Positions 16,819-25,721 of a stretch of DNA of 64,000 nucleotides are shown piece by piece. The DNA is from Ruminococcus sp. (GTDB lineage: Bacteria; Bacillota; Clostridia; Oscillospirales; Ruminococcaceae). The notes beneath the pieces are model-generated. The model worked only from the letters and a program-made list of their open reading frames with translations. It did no database searches and was not told the origin of the DNA. The stretch spans positions 1-64,000 of the forward strand of contig JAJBSV010000008.1 in the NCBI GenBank assembly GCA_020861185.1, written 5' to 3'. The first letter of the stretch is position 1; every line of letters starts with the position of its first letter. A program made the position numbers and the translations under genes.

Positions 16819-16838
16819 CTTTGTATTTATATATGAAT

Positions 16839-16870
16839 AAATCCCCGAGAAAGTCTCGGGGATTTTATTA
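16839..16870. terminator. Bidirectional terminator between DUF2726 gene and oadA
   Basis: A perfect 12-bp stem (16839-16850 with 16854-16865) has T-rich DNA on both sides and separates convergent genes. Confidence 0.85.
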
Positions 16871-16882
16871 TTTAGTATCTTA

Positions 16883-18319
16883 TTACTGAATCGAGCAGTC
16901 GTCAACATAAAGAACTCTCGGTCCGTTGTCAGCCGTCTTGGTGACAGCGACCTTCTTTTCTTTCTCGAGTCTTGATGCAAAGAACTTTGTCGCAACCTGC
17001 GGGAAGAGAGCGTAGCTCAGGACATCTTCCTCGGAGCCGTTGAAGCCAGGGACGTTTTTGACTTCTTCACGGTACTTGTCGAGCTCGGGCTCAAGGTTAT
17101 CTGCAGGACGGCAGGTGATAACCTCATCGTCACTGATACCGGCTTTCTTTCTGACATCCGCATTGACTTCGCCCGGGAGACGTCCGTATTCGCCCCTCAG
17201 AAGTCCCTTTGATTCCTTTGTGAGCATCTTGTAACGCTCGCCGGAGAGGACGTTCATAACCGCTTGTGTGCCGACAATCTGGCTCGTGGGAGTTACGAGC
17301 GGAGGATAGCCGAAGTCTTCTCTGACTCTCGGAACCTCGGCAAGAACCTCGTAGTACTTATCCTCAGCGTTAGCCTGCTTGAGCTGTGAAATCAGGTTGG
17401 AGAGCATTCCGCCGGGAACCTGATACATAAGCGTCTTGGTGTCAACGCTAAGAACCTTCGGGTCAAGAATACCATCAGCCTTCAGTCTGTTAGCGACGTT
17501 TCTGAAGTGAGCCGCCGCATCTGCAAGCTTCTTCTGATCTAATCCTGTGTCTCTGTCGGTTCCCGCAAGGGTAGCTACGAGAGATTCGGTTGCCGGCTGT
17601 GAAGTGCCGTTTGCAAGAGGCGAAAGCGCGGTGTCGACGATATCAACGCCTGCCTGTGCCGCCATGAGGTTTACCATGTCACCGGTACCGGTGGTGTTGT
17701 GCGTATGAAGATGAATCGGAATCTTGACGTGAGCCTTCAGTTCCTTGACAAGTTCAGCCGCATCATAGGGAAGAAGCAAGTTTGCCATGTCCTTGATGCA
17801 GATTGTGTCGGCGCCCATTTCCTCGAGCTCCATAGCGAGCTTGACGAAGTATTCCTTGTTGTGAACGGGGCTTGTAGTGTAGCTGAGAGCCGCCTCGCAC
17901 ATTCCGCCGTATTTCTTTGTGGCAGTGATAGCCGCCTTGAGGTTTCTTGTGTCATTAAGGGCATCGAAGATTCTGATAACGTCGATACCGTTCTCGATGG
18001 ACTTCTTTACGAACGCGTCGACAACGTCGTCCGCATAGTGCTTGTATCCGAGGATATTCTGTCCACGGAAGAGCATCTGGAGCTTCGTGTTAGGCATAGC
18101 CTTTCTCAGAGCTCTTAATCTCTCCCAAGGGTCCTCGTTTAAGAATCTCATGCAGGAGTCGAACGTTGCGCCGCCCCAGCACTCGAGCGACCAGTACCCG
18201 ATGGAATCAAGAATCGGGCAGGCTGGGAGCATGTCGTCAAGTCTCATTCTTGTTGCCGCCTGAGACTGATGTGCATCTCTTAAAATCGTATCGGTTATAT
18301 AAAGTTTATTGGTAGCCAT
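16883..18319 (-). CDS. oadA: Oxaloacetate decarboxylase alpha subunit (carboxyltransferase)
   Basis: 478 residues. A TIM-barrel carboxyltransferase beginning with the metal-site motif DTILRDAHQSQ, followed by GGATFDSCMRFL, LFRGQNILGY, the biotin-site lysine region CIKDMANLL and the zinc ligands HLHTHNTTG. The C-terminal biotin domain found in many OadA proteins is absent; a separate biotin carrier is encoded at 19628. It transfers the carboxyl group of oxaloacetate to biotin. It is the last gene of the operon oadG-biotin carrier-oadB-oadA. Pyruvate carboxylase subunit B is related, but the neighbouring membrane subunits favour the decarboxylase. Confidence 0.9.
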   Translation of the reverse strand: MATNKLYITDTILRDAHQSQAATRMRLDDMLPACPILDSIGYWSLECWGGATFDSCMRFLNEDPWERLRALRKAMPNTKLQMLFRGQNILGYKHYADDVVDAFVKKSIENGIDVIRIFDALNDTRNLKAAITATKKYGGMCEAALSYTTSPVHNKEYFVKLAMELEEMGADTICIKDMANLLLPYDAAELVKELKAHVKIPIHLHTHNTTGTGDMVNLMAAQAGVDIVDTALSPLANGTSQPATESLVATLAGTDRDTGLDQKKLADAAAHFRNVANRLKADGILDPKVLSVDTKTLMYQVPGGMLSNLISQLKQANAEDKYYEVLAEVPRVREDFGYPPLVTPTSQIVGTQAVMNVLSGERYKMLTKESKGLLRGEYGRLPGEVNADVRKKAGISDDEVITCRPADNLEPELDKYREEVKNVPGFNGSEEDVLSYALFPQVATKFFASRLEKEKKVAVTKTADNGPRVLYVDDCSIQ

Positions 18320-18336
18320 TGAAATCTCCTTTCATA

Positions 18337-19581
18337 TCAGCCCAGAAGCGAGATGAGGACACCCGCGGCAATAGCCGAGCCGATAACACCCGAAACGTTC
18401 GGACCCATGGCGTGCATGAGCAGGAAGTTCGAGGGATCTTCCTTTTGACCTTCTCTCTGAGCAACTCTTGACGCCATAGGAACTGCAGAAACGCCTGCCG
18501 CACCGATAAGCGGATTGATCTTGTTCTTCTTCGAGAAGAGGTTCATAATCTTCGCAAGGATTACGCCGCTGGCAGTACCTAAGCTGAACGCAACAATACC
18601 GAGGACAAGGATTCCGAGGGTCTTGAGATTCAGGAAGGTATTAGCAGTAGCAGTAGCACCGACGGAAACACCGAGGAATACAACGCAGATATTCATAAGC
18701 TCGTTCTGAACGGTCTTTGAAAGCCTTTCGGTAACGCCGCATTCTCTCATAAGATTTCCGAGCATCAGGCATCCGATAAGCGGAGCCGCAGAGGGAACCA
18801 AGAGTGCTACAAATATTGTAACAACAATCGGGAAGATGATCTTCTCGGTCTTCGAAACGGGTCTCAATTCCTTCATAACGATTCTGCGTTCTTCCTTGGT
18901 TGTAAGTGCACGCATAATCGGCGGCTGGATAACGGGCACGAGTGCCATATACGAATAGGCCGCAATCGCTATAGGACCAAGCAGGCTTGGAGCCAGAAGG
19001 GAAGTGGTGTAAATAGCTGTAGGACCGTCCGCACCGCCTATGATGGCGATAGCTCCTGACTCAGCGGAAGTGAAGCCCATAAGTGTTGCGCCTAGGTATG
19101 TAATGAAGATACCGACCTGAGCGGCGGCACCGAGGAGCAGTGTCTTCGGGTTTGCAATCAAAGGACCGAAGTCTGTTGATGCACCAACGCCTATGAAGAT
19201 AAGACAGGGATAAACGCCCAACTTAACGCCCAGATACAGAACGTCTAAGAGTCCGACCGTAACCGTCTCTCCGGCAGTCAAAGTACTCGCAACAACCGTG
19301 TTTTCGAGACCGTCGATAAACTCCTGCGTTATCGCCGCACCTCCGAACAAATCCCAGTGAATATGTCCGTCTACGAAGAGAACCTCGTGGAACATTTCAG
19401 CACCCGGAATGTTTGTAAGAAGCATTCCGAAGGCAATAGGTAGCAAAAGTAGCGGTTCCATTTTCTTTACTATCGCAAGATACAGAAGTAAACATGAGAT
19501 AGCAAGCATGATGATAACCTTCCAGTTATCTGCAATCATAGCGAAGCCGGTGGTTTTCAAAAAATCTAAAATTGCATCCAT
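18337..19581 (-). CDS. oadB: Na+-pumping decarboxylase beta subunit
   Basis: 414 residues and about ten membrane segments. Family motifs include [29 protein letters not shown], and [13 protein letters not shown], plus [29 protein letters not shown] near the end, split by a short loop. The subunit releases CO2 from carboxybiotin and couples this to sodium export. The length is in the family range. It lies between the biotin carrier (46 bp) and oadA (17 bp). Confidence 0.92.
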   Translation of the reverse strand: MDAILDFLKTTGFAMIADNWKVIIMLAISCLLLYLAIVKKMEPLLLLPIAFGMLLTNIPGAEMFHEVLFVDGHIHWDLFGGAAITQEFIDGLENTVVASTLTAGETVTVGLLDVLYLGVKLGVYPCLIFIGVGASTDFGPLIANPKTLLLGAAAQVGIFITYLGATLMGFTSAESGAIAIIGGADGPTAIYTTSLLAPSLLGPIAIAAYSYMALVPVIQPPIMRALTTKEERRIVMKELRPVSKTEKIIFPIVVTIFVALLVPSAAPLIGCLMLGNLMRECGVTERLSKTVQNELMNICVVFLGVSVGATATANTFLNLKTLGILVLGIVAFSLGTASGVILAKIMNLFSKKNKINPLIGAAGVSAVPMASRVAQREGQKEDPSNFLLMHAMGPNVSGVIGSAIAAGVLISLLG

Positions 19582-19627
19582 TTAAGCTTTTTGTCTCCTT
19601 TCCGTAAATAACGGCATCAGCCTGATA

Positions 19628-19978
19628 TTATTCGATAGCGCAAAGAACGTCGCCGGTCTTGACCGATGCGCCCTTTGAAACGTTTACGGAGACAACCTTG
19701 CCGGACTTCGGAGCCATGATTTCATTCTCCATCTTCATAGCTTCGAGAATCATGAGCACGTCGCCCTTATTGACAGACTGACCCTGAGAAGCCTTGACCT
19801 CAAGAATGGTTCCGGGCATCGGCGCGGAAACGGTTTCTGCGCCTGTAGGAACAGAAGCAGATGTAGCCGCAGGTGCAGGCTTAGCCTCAGTCTGACGGGA
19901 CTTAGCTTCCTCAGCAGAGATTTCTTCAATTTCGATTTCGTAATCGGTTCCGTTTACGTTAACGTGATAGTGTTTCAT
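19628..19978 (-). CDS. Biotin carrier protein of the decarboxylase
   Basis: 116 residues. An N-terminal beta segment, an Ala/Pro/Thr-rich flexible linker (about residues 30-50), then a biotinyl domain with EAMKMEN; the biotinylated lysine is K82. It shuttles carboxybiotin between OadA and OadB. ATG 19978 has GAGGAAGG 7 nt upstream; the longer frame from 20002 would contain that ribosome site. The arrangement, with the carrier as a separate gene, is as in methylmalonyl-CoA decarboxylases, but the alpha subunit is of oxaloacetate type. Confidence 0.93.
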   Translation of the reverse strand: MKHYHVNVNGTDYEIEIEEISAEEAKSRQTEAKPAPAATSASVPTGAETVSAPMPGTILEVKASQGQSVNKGDVLMILEAMKMENEIMAPKSGKVVSVNVSKGASVKTGDVLCAIE

Positions 19979-20022
19979 AATGTGACCTTCCTCCATTGTC
20001 ATGAAAATGCTGTATAGGTTTA

Positions 20023-20331
20023 TTACAGCTTCTTGATAGATTTAATCCTGATTGCTTCTACGTCTTGCCCGAGTTCTTCCGCAATAACGGCGGAAACAGC
20101 CGCAATAAGCTCCTGTCTGTTGACGATAGGCTCAGCAGTGGGTGCGCTTACAGCGGGAGAAGTGGCAACAGTGGCAGGCTCTTTATCAGCTTTGCCTTTG
20201 TTCACTTTCGTCATGATGAAGCCGGGCAGATAGCAGATGGCGATAAGACAAATCAGTCCGAAGAAAACCATGCCAATACCGAGACCGACTACGGTTGCGG
20301 TTGACGGGGTTTGCGCTTCTAAAAGTATCAT
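20023..20331 (-). CDS. oadG: Decarboxylase gamma subunit (OadG family)
   Basis: 102 residues. One N-terminal transmembrane helix (about 12-38, [20 protein letters not shown]), an Ala/Pro/Thr-rich linker, and a C-terminal cytoplasmic tail [15 protein letters not shown] with IRIKSIKKL. It anchors and assembles the alpha-beta complex. ATG 20331 has AGGAG 7 nt upstream. It is the first gene of the operon, behind the promoter at 20366-20394. Confidence 0.85.
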   Translation of the reverse strand: MILLEAQTPSTATVVGLGIGMVFFGLICLIAICYLPGFIMTKVNKGKADKEPATVATSPAVSAPTAEPIVNRQELIAAVSAVIAEELGQDVEAIRIKSIKKL

Positions 20332-20365
20332 AGCAGTTCTCCTTTCAAATTGCCGAATCAAGATT

Positions 20366-20394
20366 ATTGTAGCACAACACCGCTATTTTTTCAA
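20366..20394 (-). promoter_or_regulatory. Promoter of the oad operon
   Basis: On the reverse strand, TTGAAA (20394-20389), a 17-bp spacer and TACAAT (20371-20366), with an extended -10 TG. Confidence 0.8.
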
Positions 20395-20465
20395 GCCCTA
20401 ATGAGTATGATTTCGGATATAATTTTCACAGATTCGACATTCGCTCAAAAATGTATAAAAAACAG

Positions 20466-20494
20466 TGGAAATTTTTCTTGCAAAGTGATATACT
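20466..20494 (+). promoter_or_regulatory. Candidate promoter of the hydrolase-murF-ddl operon
   Basis: TGGAAA (20466-20471), a 17-bp spacer and TATACT (20489-20494) with an extended -10 TGA. The -35 is weak, the -10 good. Confidence 0.55.
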
Positions 20495-20532
20495 GTATCA
20501 TGACAGATTATGTGAACACTAAGGAGCATGGC

Positions 20533-21303
20533 ATGACAATAGCTGTAAACGGCATAAAAATAAACTGTAAAATGACAGGTACCGGTGATGTGGTTCTCTT
20601 CCTTCACGGTTGGGGAGCGAATATGGGGCTTTTCGATAAGCTCATGACCGCCGTTTCCGAAAAATATACCGCACTGGCACTTGACCTCCCCGGCTTTGGT
20701 GGGAGCGAAGAGCCGCCCGAACCGTGGAGCGTCGACGATTATGTGAAATTCGTAAATGCTTTTCTGGATGAGCTGGGTGTTAAGCCGGTCTGTCTCGTCG
20801 GTCACAGCTTCGGCGGGAGAATCATGATAAAAGAGCTTTCGGGCAATCTTCTTCCGAGCGTCAGCAAAGCAGTTTTTATAGATGCCGCCGGCATCAAGCC
20901 AAAGAAGACCCTCAAGCAAAACTTAAGTCTTGCCGCTTACAAAGCAGGTAAAGCCGTTCTTAGCTTCAAGCCGATCAAAGCACTCTTTCCGAATGCACTT
21001 GACAATCTTCGCAACAAGCGAGGTTCAGCGGACTATAAGAATTCAACTCCCACAATGCGTGCAACTCTCGTGAAAGTCGTAAATGAGGATTTGACCGAGC
21101 TTTTGCCAAAAATCAACATCCCGTCGCTTTTAATTTGGGGAACAGCCGACACTGCAACTCCTATTTCGGACGGCGAGACTTTCGAAAAGCTTATCCCCAA
21201 TGCGGGTTTAGTAAGGGTGAACGGTGCCGGGCACTATTCCTTCCTGCAAGCCCCTGAGCTCACCGAACGGGCGATTCGTTCGTTCTTAGGAATCCCACTA
21301 TAA
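20533..21303 (+). CDS. Alpha/beta hydrolase
   Basis: 256 residues. An oxyanion-hole HGWGANMGL, nucleophile elbow GHSFGGR (Ser), then LLIWGTADTATPI for the acid and GAGHYSFLQAPE for the histidine. It belongs to the serine-hydrolase clan; the substrate cannot be told from sequence. No signal peptide. ATG 20533 is chosen because AAGGAG (20521-20526) is 6 nt before it; longer frames lack a site. It is the first gene of a probable operon with murF (19-bp gap), ddl and an amidohydrolase, so a role near peptidoglycan precursor or D-amino-acid chemistry is possible but not shown. Confidence 0.75.
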   Translation: MTIAVNGIKINCKMTGTGDVVLFLHGWGANMGLFDKLMTAVSEKYTALALDLPGFGGSEEPPEPWSVDDYVKFVNAFLDELGVKPVCLVGHSFGGRIMIKELSGNLLPSVSKAVFIDAAGIKPKKTLKQNLSLAAYKAGKAVLSFKPIKALFPNALDNLRNKRGSADYKNSTPTMRATLVKVVNEDLTELLPKINIPSLLIWGTADTATPISDGETFEKLIPNAGLVRVNGAGHYSFLQAPELTERAIRSFLGIPL

Positions 21304-21322
21304 CAAACGGAGGTTATAACCT

Positions 21323-22885
21323 ATGATTTACCTGTTCAAGGCGCTGAGCGTTTTAGTATACTTATTTGCCGCTTGCCTTTCCGCACGCCATTTCATCCAC
21401 ATGTTCCAGCTGAACTCATATAAGCCACATGTTCAGGCAAAGTGGCTTCTCTCACATGCTTCGACATATATGGTAGTGCATTTGATTGTGCTTGTGATTG
21501 CAATCGCACTGAGTGCAATCTGCACAAATGCTTTGATTCCGCTCATACTCTCCGCAATACTGATTCTATTGACAGCCATCCCGGATATTCCGAAGGGCAA
21601 GGACAAAGTCCCGCTCAAGTATACTGCCCGTGTAAAGAGACTTATACTGACACTTGCAATACTCTATGTAATCCCGATAATTCTTTTGTGGATTATTCCC
21701 GTGAAAATCTCCGTGCCTCTTATGGCTCTATGGATATTCCTTGTTCCGTGGATGGTACTTCTTGCAAACCTCATCAATCGTCCGATGGAGCTTGCAATCA
21801 ACCGGCACTATATAAATGACGCCAAGCGAATCTTAGCCGACTGCCCGAACCTGACAGTAATCGGCATCACCGGAAGCTTCGGCAAGACGAGCGTCAAGTA
21901 TTTTCTTGATTCGCTCCTGAGTGTCAGATATAACGTCCTCAAAACTCCCGGCAATTTCAATACGCCTCTGGGGGTAGTCAAGACAATCAGAGGTTCTCTA
22001 AGAGCTACTCACGATATCTTCCTCTGCGAAATGGGTGCCAAAAATGTCGGCGACATCAAGGAAATCTGCGACATAGTTCATCCCACTCACGGAATCATAA
22101 CCTCAGTGGGGGAGATGCACCTTGAAAGCTTCGGCTCGATTGAGAACGTCAAAAAGACCAAGTTCGAGCTCGCCGATGCCGTCAAAGGCAAGGGAATGCT
22201 TTTCTTGAACATGGATAACGAAAACATCCAGTCGGTGGCACCCAGCTATGATCACATTTCCTACGGCATAGACGACCGCTCTGGCTACTATGTAACCGAT
22301 CTCACTATTTCCGAAAAGGGCTCCCAGTTCACTGTTCATGCTCCCTCCGGCAAGAGCTGCGAGTACCGTACGCCTCTTATCGGCAGGCATAACGTCGTGA
22401 ATATCTGTGGAGCGATTGCAGTTGCAAATTCTCTCGGGATAACTCTTGACGAGCTCAAGGCGCCTGTCCGCAAGCTCGAAAGCGTCCCTCACCGCCTTCA
22501 GCTCATCAACAAGGGCGACTATACCGTCATCGATGACGCCTATAATTCAAATCCCTCCGGCGCAAGAGCGGCTCTCGAAGCTATTTCAATGACGGACGGC
22601 ATGAAAATTCTTGTCACTCCCGGGATGATAGAGCTTGGTTCCAAGCAGTATGAACTCAACAAAGAATTCGGAACGGAAGCCGCCGCAGTCTGCGATTTCG
22701 TTGCGCTTGTCGGCTCAGCCCAGACGAAGCCCATCCACGACGGGCTCACAGAAGCCGGCTACCCGGAAGATAAAATCTATGTTGCGGAATCGTTAAATGA
22801 GGCTATGCAGAAAGTTTACTCCTTGACAACCGACGGAAAACGTAAGATAATACTACTTGAAAACGACTTACCCGATAATTATTGA
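21323..22885 (+). CDS. murF: MurF-type ligase with N-terminal membrane domain
   Basis: 520 residues. Residues 1 to about 160 hold roughly five hydrophobic segments; the Mur ligase starts near 175 with P-loop ITGSFGKTSVK (about 180-190), then TPGNFNTPLGVV, CEMGAKNVGDI, GRHNVVNICGAIAVA, DDAYNSNPSGARAAL and a terminal IILLENDLPD. MurF adds D-Ala-D-Ala to the UDP-MurNAc-tripeptide. Ordinary MurF is soluble and about 450 residues, so the membrane extension is unusual. The start has GGAGG at a good distance. ddl begins 22 bp after its stop, which supports the substrate assignment. Confidence 0.85.
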   Translation: MIYLFKALSVLVYLFAACLSARHFIHMFQLNSYKPHVQAKWLLSHASTYMVVHLIVLVIAIALSAICTNALIPLILSAILILLTAIPDIPKGKDKVPLKYTARVKRLILTLAILYVIPIILLWIIPVKISVPLMALWIFLVPWMVLLANLINRPMELAINRHYINDAKRILADCPNLTVIGITGSFGKTSVKYFLDSLLSVRYNVLKTPGNFNTPLGVVKTIRGSLRATHDIFLCEMGAKNVGDIKEICDIVHPTHGIITSVGEMHLESFGSIENVKKTKFELADAVKGKGMLFLNMDNENIQSVAPSYDHISYGIDDRSGYYVTDLTISEKGSQFTVHAPSGKSCEYRTPLIGRHNVVNICGAIAVANSLGITLDELKAPVRKLESVPHRLQLINKGDYTVIDDAYNSNPSGARAALEAISMTDGMKILVTPGMIELGSKQYELNKEFGTEAAAVCDFVALVGSAQTKPIHDGLTEAGYPEDKIYVAESLNEAMQKVYSLTTDGKRKIILLENDLPDNY

Positions 22886-22907
22886 TATAAGGAAGGAAGA
22901 CCAATAT

Positions 22908-24095
22908 ATGAAAATTAAACTCACACTACTCTTCGGAGGCAGAAGCACCGAGCATGAGATTTCGATAATCTCTGCTCTTCAGGCTTACTCCTACCTCGAT
23001 AAGGATAAGTATGACATCATCCCCATCTACATATCAAAAACCGGCGAAATGTACACCGGAGAGCATGAAGCGGACATCGAAGCCTATAAGGACATAAAGA
23101 AGCTTCTCTCGGAGAGCTATCGCGTCACTTTTGCAAGAGTAGGAGACAGGGTAGAGCTCCACAGAGTGGAAACAAAGCTCTTCCAGAAGCCTTTTGTTGA
23201 CTATGTCGACATTGCTTTCCCAATAGTCCATGGCACCAACGTCGAGGACGGAACCCTTGCCGGGTACCTCAATATGCTCGGTCTGCCGTATGTCGGCTGT
23301 GACGTCCTTTCGTCGGCTCTCGGAATGGATAAATACGCCATGAAGTGTGTTTTCAAGGACAACGGAATCCCGGTTCTTGACTGCATGCTCTGCTATTCCG
23401 ACGAATTTGACGAGAACCCGAATCTTGTCATGCTCAGTATCGAGAAGAAGTTCGACTATCCAGTCATTGTCAAGCCTGTCAATCTTGGCTCCAGTATCGG
23501 TATATCAAAGGCGGATTCAAGAGAAAAGCTTGAGACTGCTCTTTCGGACGCCTTCAAATACTCGAAGAAGATTCTTGTAGAGCGTGCTATAACGAACCTG
23601 ACCGAGGTCAACTGCTCGGTTTTAGGTGACGACAGGGAAGCCGAAGCCTCCGTCTGTGAAAGACCTGTCAGTGCCGATGAAATCTTAAGCTTCAACGATA
23701 AGTACATGAGCGGCTCAAAGTCCTCGAAGGGTATGGCGAGCACCAAGCGCATTATCCCTGCGGACATCTCTCAGGAGAACACAACTGCTATTCAGGAATA
23801 TGCTGTCAAGTCTTTCAAGGCTCTCGGTTGCAACGGTGTTGCCAGAATCGACTTCATGATTGATAACGACTCCGGTGAGGTATACCTAAACGAAATCAAC
23901 ACCATCCCCGGCTCGCTTTCCTTCTATCTCTGGGAGCCCAAGGGCGTTAAGTATTCAGTTCTTCTCGAGAGAATGATTTCCCTCTCCCTCAAGCGCTACC
24001 GTGAACAGCAGAGCATCACCTATACCTTTGACACGAATGTCTTAAGCGGTGTCCACCTCGGCGGCGCAAAGGGTGTCAAGGGCGGGAAGGCATAA
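22908..24095 (+). CDS. ddl: D-alanine-D-alanine ligase
   Basis: 395 residues, slightly longer than usual (about 310-370). ATP-grasp motifs: LLFGGRSTEHEISIISA at the N-terminus, HGTNVEDGTLAGYLNMLGLPYVG, VIVKPVNLGSSIGISK, and the metal-binding YLNEINTIPGSLSFYLWE. It makes the D-Ala-D-Ala dipeptide used by the MurF encoded just upstream. ATG 22908 follows GGAAGG; the longer frame from 22857 overlaps murF and is not needed. Whether it prefers D-Ala or D-lactate/D-Ser as the second substrate cannot be settled by eye. Confidence 0.88.
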   Translation: MKIKLTLLFGGRSTEHEISIISALQAYSYLDKDKYDIIPIYISKTGEMYTGEHEADIEAYKDIKKLLSESYRVTFARVGDRVELHRVETKLFQKPFVDYVDIAFPIVHGTNVEDGTLAGYLNMLGLPYVGCDVLSSALGMDKYAMKCVFKDNGIPVLDCMLCYSDEFDENPNLVMLSIEKKFDYPVIVKPVNLGSSIGISKADSREKLETALSDAFKYSKKILVERAITNLTEVNCSVLGDDREAEASVCERPVSADEILSFNDKYMSGSKSSKGMASTKRIIPADISQENTTAIQEYAVKSFKALGCNGVARIDFMIDNDSGEVYLNEINTIPGSLSFYLWEPKGVKYSVLLERMISLSLKRYREQQSITYTFDTNVLSGVHLGGAKGVKGGKA

Positions 24096-24115
24096 TCAGC
24101 AAGGAGGAATTCAAT

Positions 24116-24943
24116 TTGGATTGGAAAACAGTTAAGAAAATCGACGCTCATGTTCACCTCGCCCCTGAGGAAACCCTTGCCTGGATTGATGGAGTCTGGA
24201 AGCACGCTGAGCGCGAAGAATACATCCGCCTCATGGACGAATACAACGTCGAGAAAGCCGTCTTGGTTCCGATAAACGAAGGAGCAACCTACTATCCCGA
24301 TTGCAACAGGACAAATCAGTGGCTTGCGGACATGATGAATTCATCGGATGGCAGATTCATTTCGTTTGCGGATGTTCTCCCGGCAGGAGGATATTTCTAC
24401 GACACGGCACCATATTTTTTGGAGCATGCTGTAAATGAATACGGCTTGAAGGGTCTGAAGCTTCACCCGTCAAACCTCGGAATCCCGGTTGATTCGCTCG
24501 AAATGGTTCCAGTGATAAGAACGGCATGCGACCTGAAAATCCCGATAATGATACACTCCTATCCTTTCGGCGGAACCGACTTCGACCTGTGCTCTCCGTC
24601 GAGAATCCACAATATCTCAAGAATTTTCCCGGACGGAACCATCATAATCTCCCATATGGGTGGCTCCCGTTGGCAGGATGCCCTCGAGGGCAAGGAATAT
24701 GTAGACATCTCAACCTACCTTCCCGAACTCGTTCGCATCTATGGAATTGAAACCTCCAACCGCATTCTCCGCGAATTCGGCGCAGACCGTCTGATTTTCG
24801 CCACCGACTATCCTCAGGTTTATCGAGTGGAGCCGGAAAATATCTATGAAACCTACTGCGAAATCCTCAATCAGATGGACTTCACCGACTCAGAAATCGA
24901 AAAGATAGCCTACGGCAATATCTCCGATATCTTAGGACTATAA
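24116..24943 (+). CDS. Amidohydrolase (PF04909, TIM-barrel)
   Basis: 275 residues. Metal-binding IDAHVHL at the start, GLKGLKLHPSN, PIMIHSYPFGG, IIISHMGGSRW and FATDYPQ near the end: the amidohydro_2 pattern. Members are decarboxylases or hydrolases of small metabolites; the substrate is unknown. The start is a TTG at 24116 behind AAGGAGG (24101-24107). It is the last gene of the hydrolase-murF-ddl run, 20 bp after ddl, and ends at the terminator at 24951. Confidence 0.8.
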   Translation: MDWKTVKKIDAHVHLAPEETLAWIDGVWKHAEREEYIRLMDEYNVEKAVLVPINEGATYYPDCNRTNQWLADMMNSSDGRFISFADVLPAGGYFYDTAPYFLEHAVNEYGLKGLKLHPSNLGIPVDSLEMVPVIRTACDLKIPIMIHSYPFGGTDFDLCSPSRIHNISRIFPDGTIIISHMGGSRWQDALEGKEYVDISTYLPELVRIYGIETSNRILREFGADRLIFATDYPQVYRVEPENIYETYCEILNQMDFTDSEIEKIAYGNISDILGL

Positions 24944-24950
24944 GAAAAAT

Positions 24951-24982
24951 CCCGTCGTAAATGAATTGCGGCGGGTCTTTTT
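24951..24982 (+). terminator. Terminator after the amidohydrolase
   Basis: CCCGTCGT (24951-24958) pairs with GCGGCGGG (24968-24975), with two G-U pairs, followed by a T-rich tract. Confidence 0.75.
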
Positions 24983-24993
24983 ATGCCCAATTA

Positions 24994-25030
24994 TTAAGAA
25001 CTATTAAGATTAGATTAAGATTTCTTAATA
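24994..25030 (+). promoter_or_regulatory. Four-hexamer TTAAGA operator, second copy
   Basis: TTAAGA at 24994, 25004 and 25015 and TTAATA at 25025: spacing 10, 11 and 10 bp, and 10 bp more to the -35 at 25035. Hexamer order, spacing and the final T variant are the same as at 7752-7788, 17 kb away in front of an unrelated gene. This points to one shared OmpR/PhoB-type activator. Confidence 0.8.
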
Positions 25031-25034
25031 TTTA

Positions 25035-25064
25035 TTGACTTGCAGGAAATGCGGGGTGTAAACT
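25035..25064 (+). promoter_or_regulatory. Promoter of the lipoprotein/ABC operon
   Basis: TTGACT (25035-25040), an 18-bp spacer and TAAACT (25059-25064). The -10 is weak, as expected for an activator-dependent promoter. Confidence 0.6.
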
Positions 25065-25094
25065 TTAACCATCAAACCCGAAAGGAACATGATT

Positions 25095-25721
25095 ATGAAA
25101 AGAATATTTGCTCTTACTATTTCACTCGCTCTTGCGATCTTCCTTGTCGGTTGCGGCTCGGAGGATATGATGTACTCAGAAAGCAATGCAGGCTCCGTCG
25201 ATTCTTCCTACTCCATCCCGTACTATGTGGCAGAAACCGACGGCGCCATCTATGTCGACTGCAATGTGAATTCAGTAAACGTTGAAGAGGGGAAGATAAC
25301 CTCTGTCTCAGACCTTGGCAGAATCAACGACTGGTACTCAGCACTTTCCGATGACGGAACCCTTGCCGATGGCTACGTTTTCGTAACGGTCGAAGTAACT
25401 CTCAACAGTCCCGAAACCATCGACTCCCTCAGTCTTTCCTGCTTCTGGCTTTGCTATGGCAAGTCAAGCAAGAACTACGACTTCAAAGAACCGAGTTACA
25501 TCAGTGACTCAGCCGCTCCCGATGATGTGCACAATGCTATGACTGTAAACGTCACTGCAAATGAGGACAAAACCGTTACAATAGGCTATCTCATGGCGAA
25601 ATCAGGACTCGAAGACTCGAAATATATCGCTTTGGGTGCGGCATTCACCGACTTCGGCGATGATGGCGAATATACGAATCCGCTTATCAAGCTTGCCGAC
25701 AGCCTGGAGGAGCTTTCATGA
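25095..25721 (+). CDS. Lipoprotein of an ABC transporter operon
   Basis: 208 residues. A lipoprotein signal with lipobox LVGC (cysteine about residue 20), an Asp/Ser-rich spacer, then a beta-rich domain with ITSVSDL, VFVTVEVTLNSPE and a C-terminal VTIGYLM. The pattern recalls the immunoglobulin-like DUF4352 group, but I cannot assign a family firmly. ATG 25095 is taken, with AAGGAA 6 nt upstream. The stop overlaps the ATG of the permease gene (ATGA), so it is in an operon with the ABC genes. The operator at 24994 suggests induction by an envelope signal. Confidence 0.7.
   Translation: MKRIFALTISLALAIFLVGCGSEDMMYSESNAGSVDSSYSIPYYVAETDGAIYVDCNVNSVNVEEGKITSVSDLGRINDWYSALSDDGTLADGYVFVTVEVTLNSPETIDSLSLSCFWLCYGKSSKNYDFKEPSYISDSAAPDDVHNAMTVNVTANEDKTVTIGYLMAKSGLEDSKYIALGAAFTDFGDDGEYTNPLIKLADSLEELS

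Noticed and set aside
16883-18319. OadA as pyruvate carboxylase subunit B or homocitrate synthase-like enzyme
   Set aside because: The operon carries the beta and gamma membrane subunits and a biotin carrier, which fit the sodium-pumping decarboxylase.
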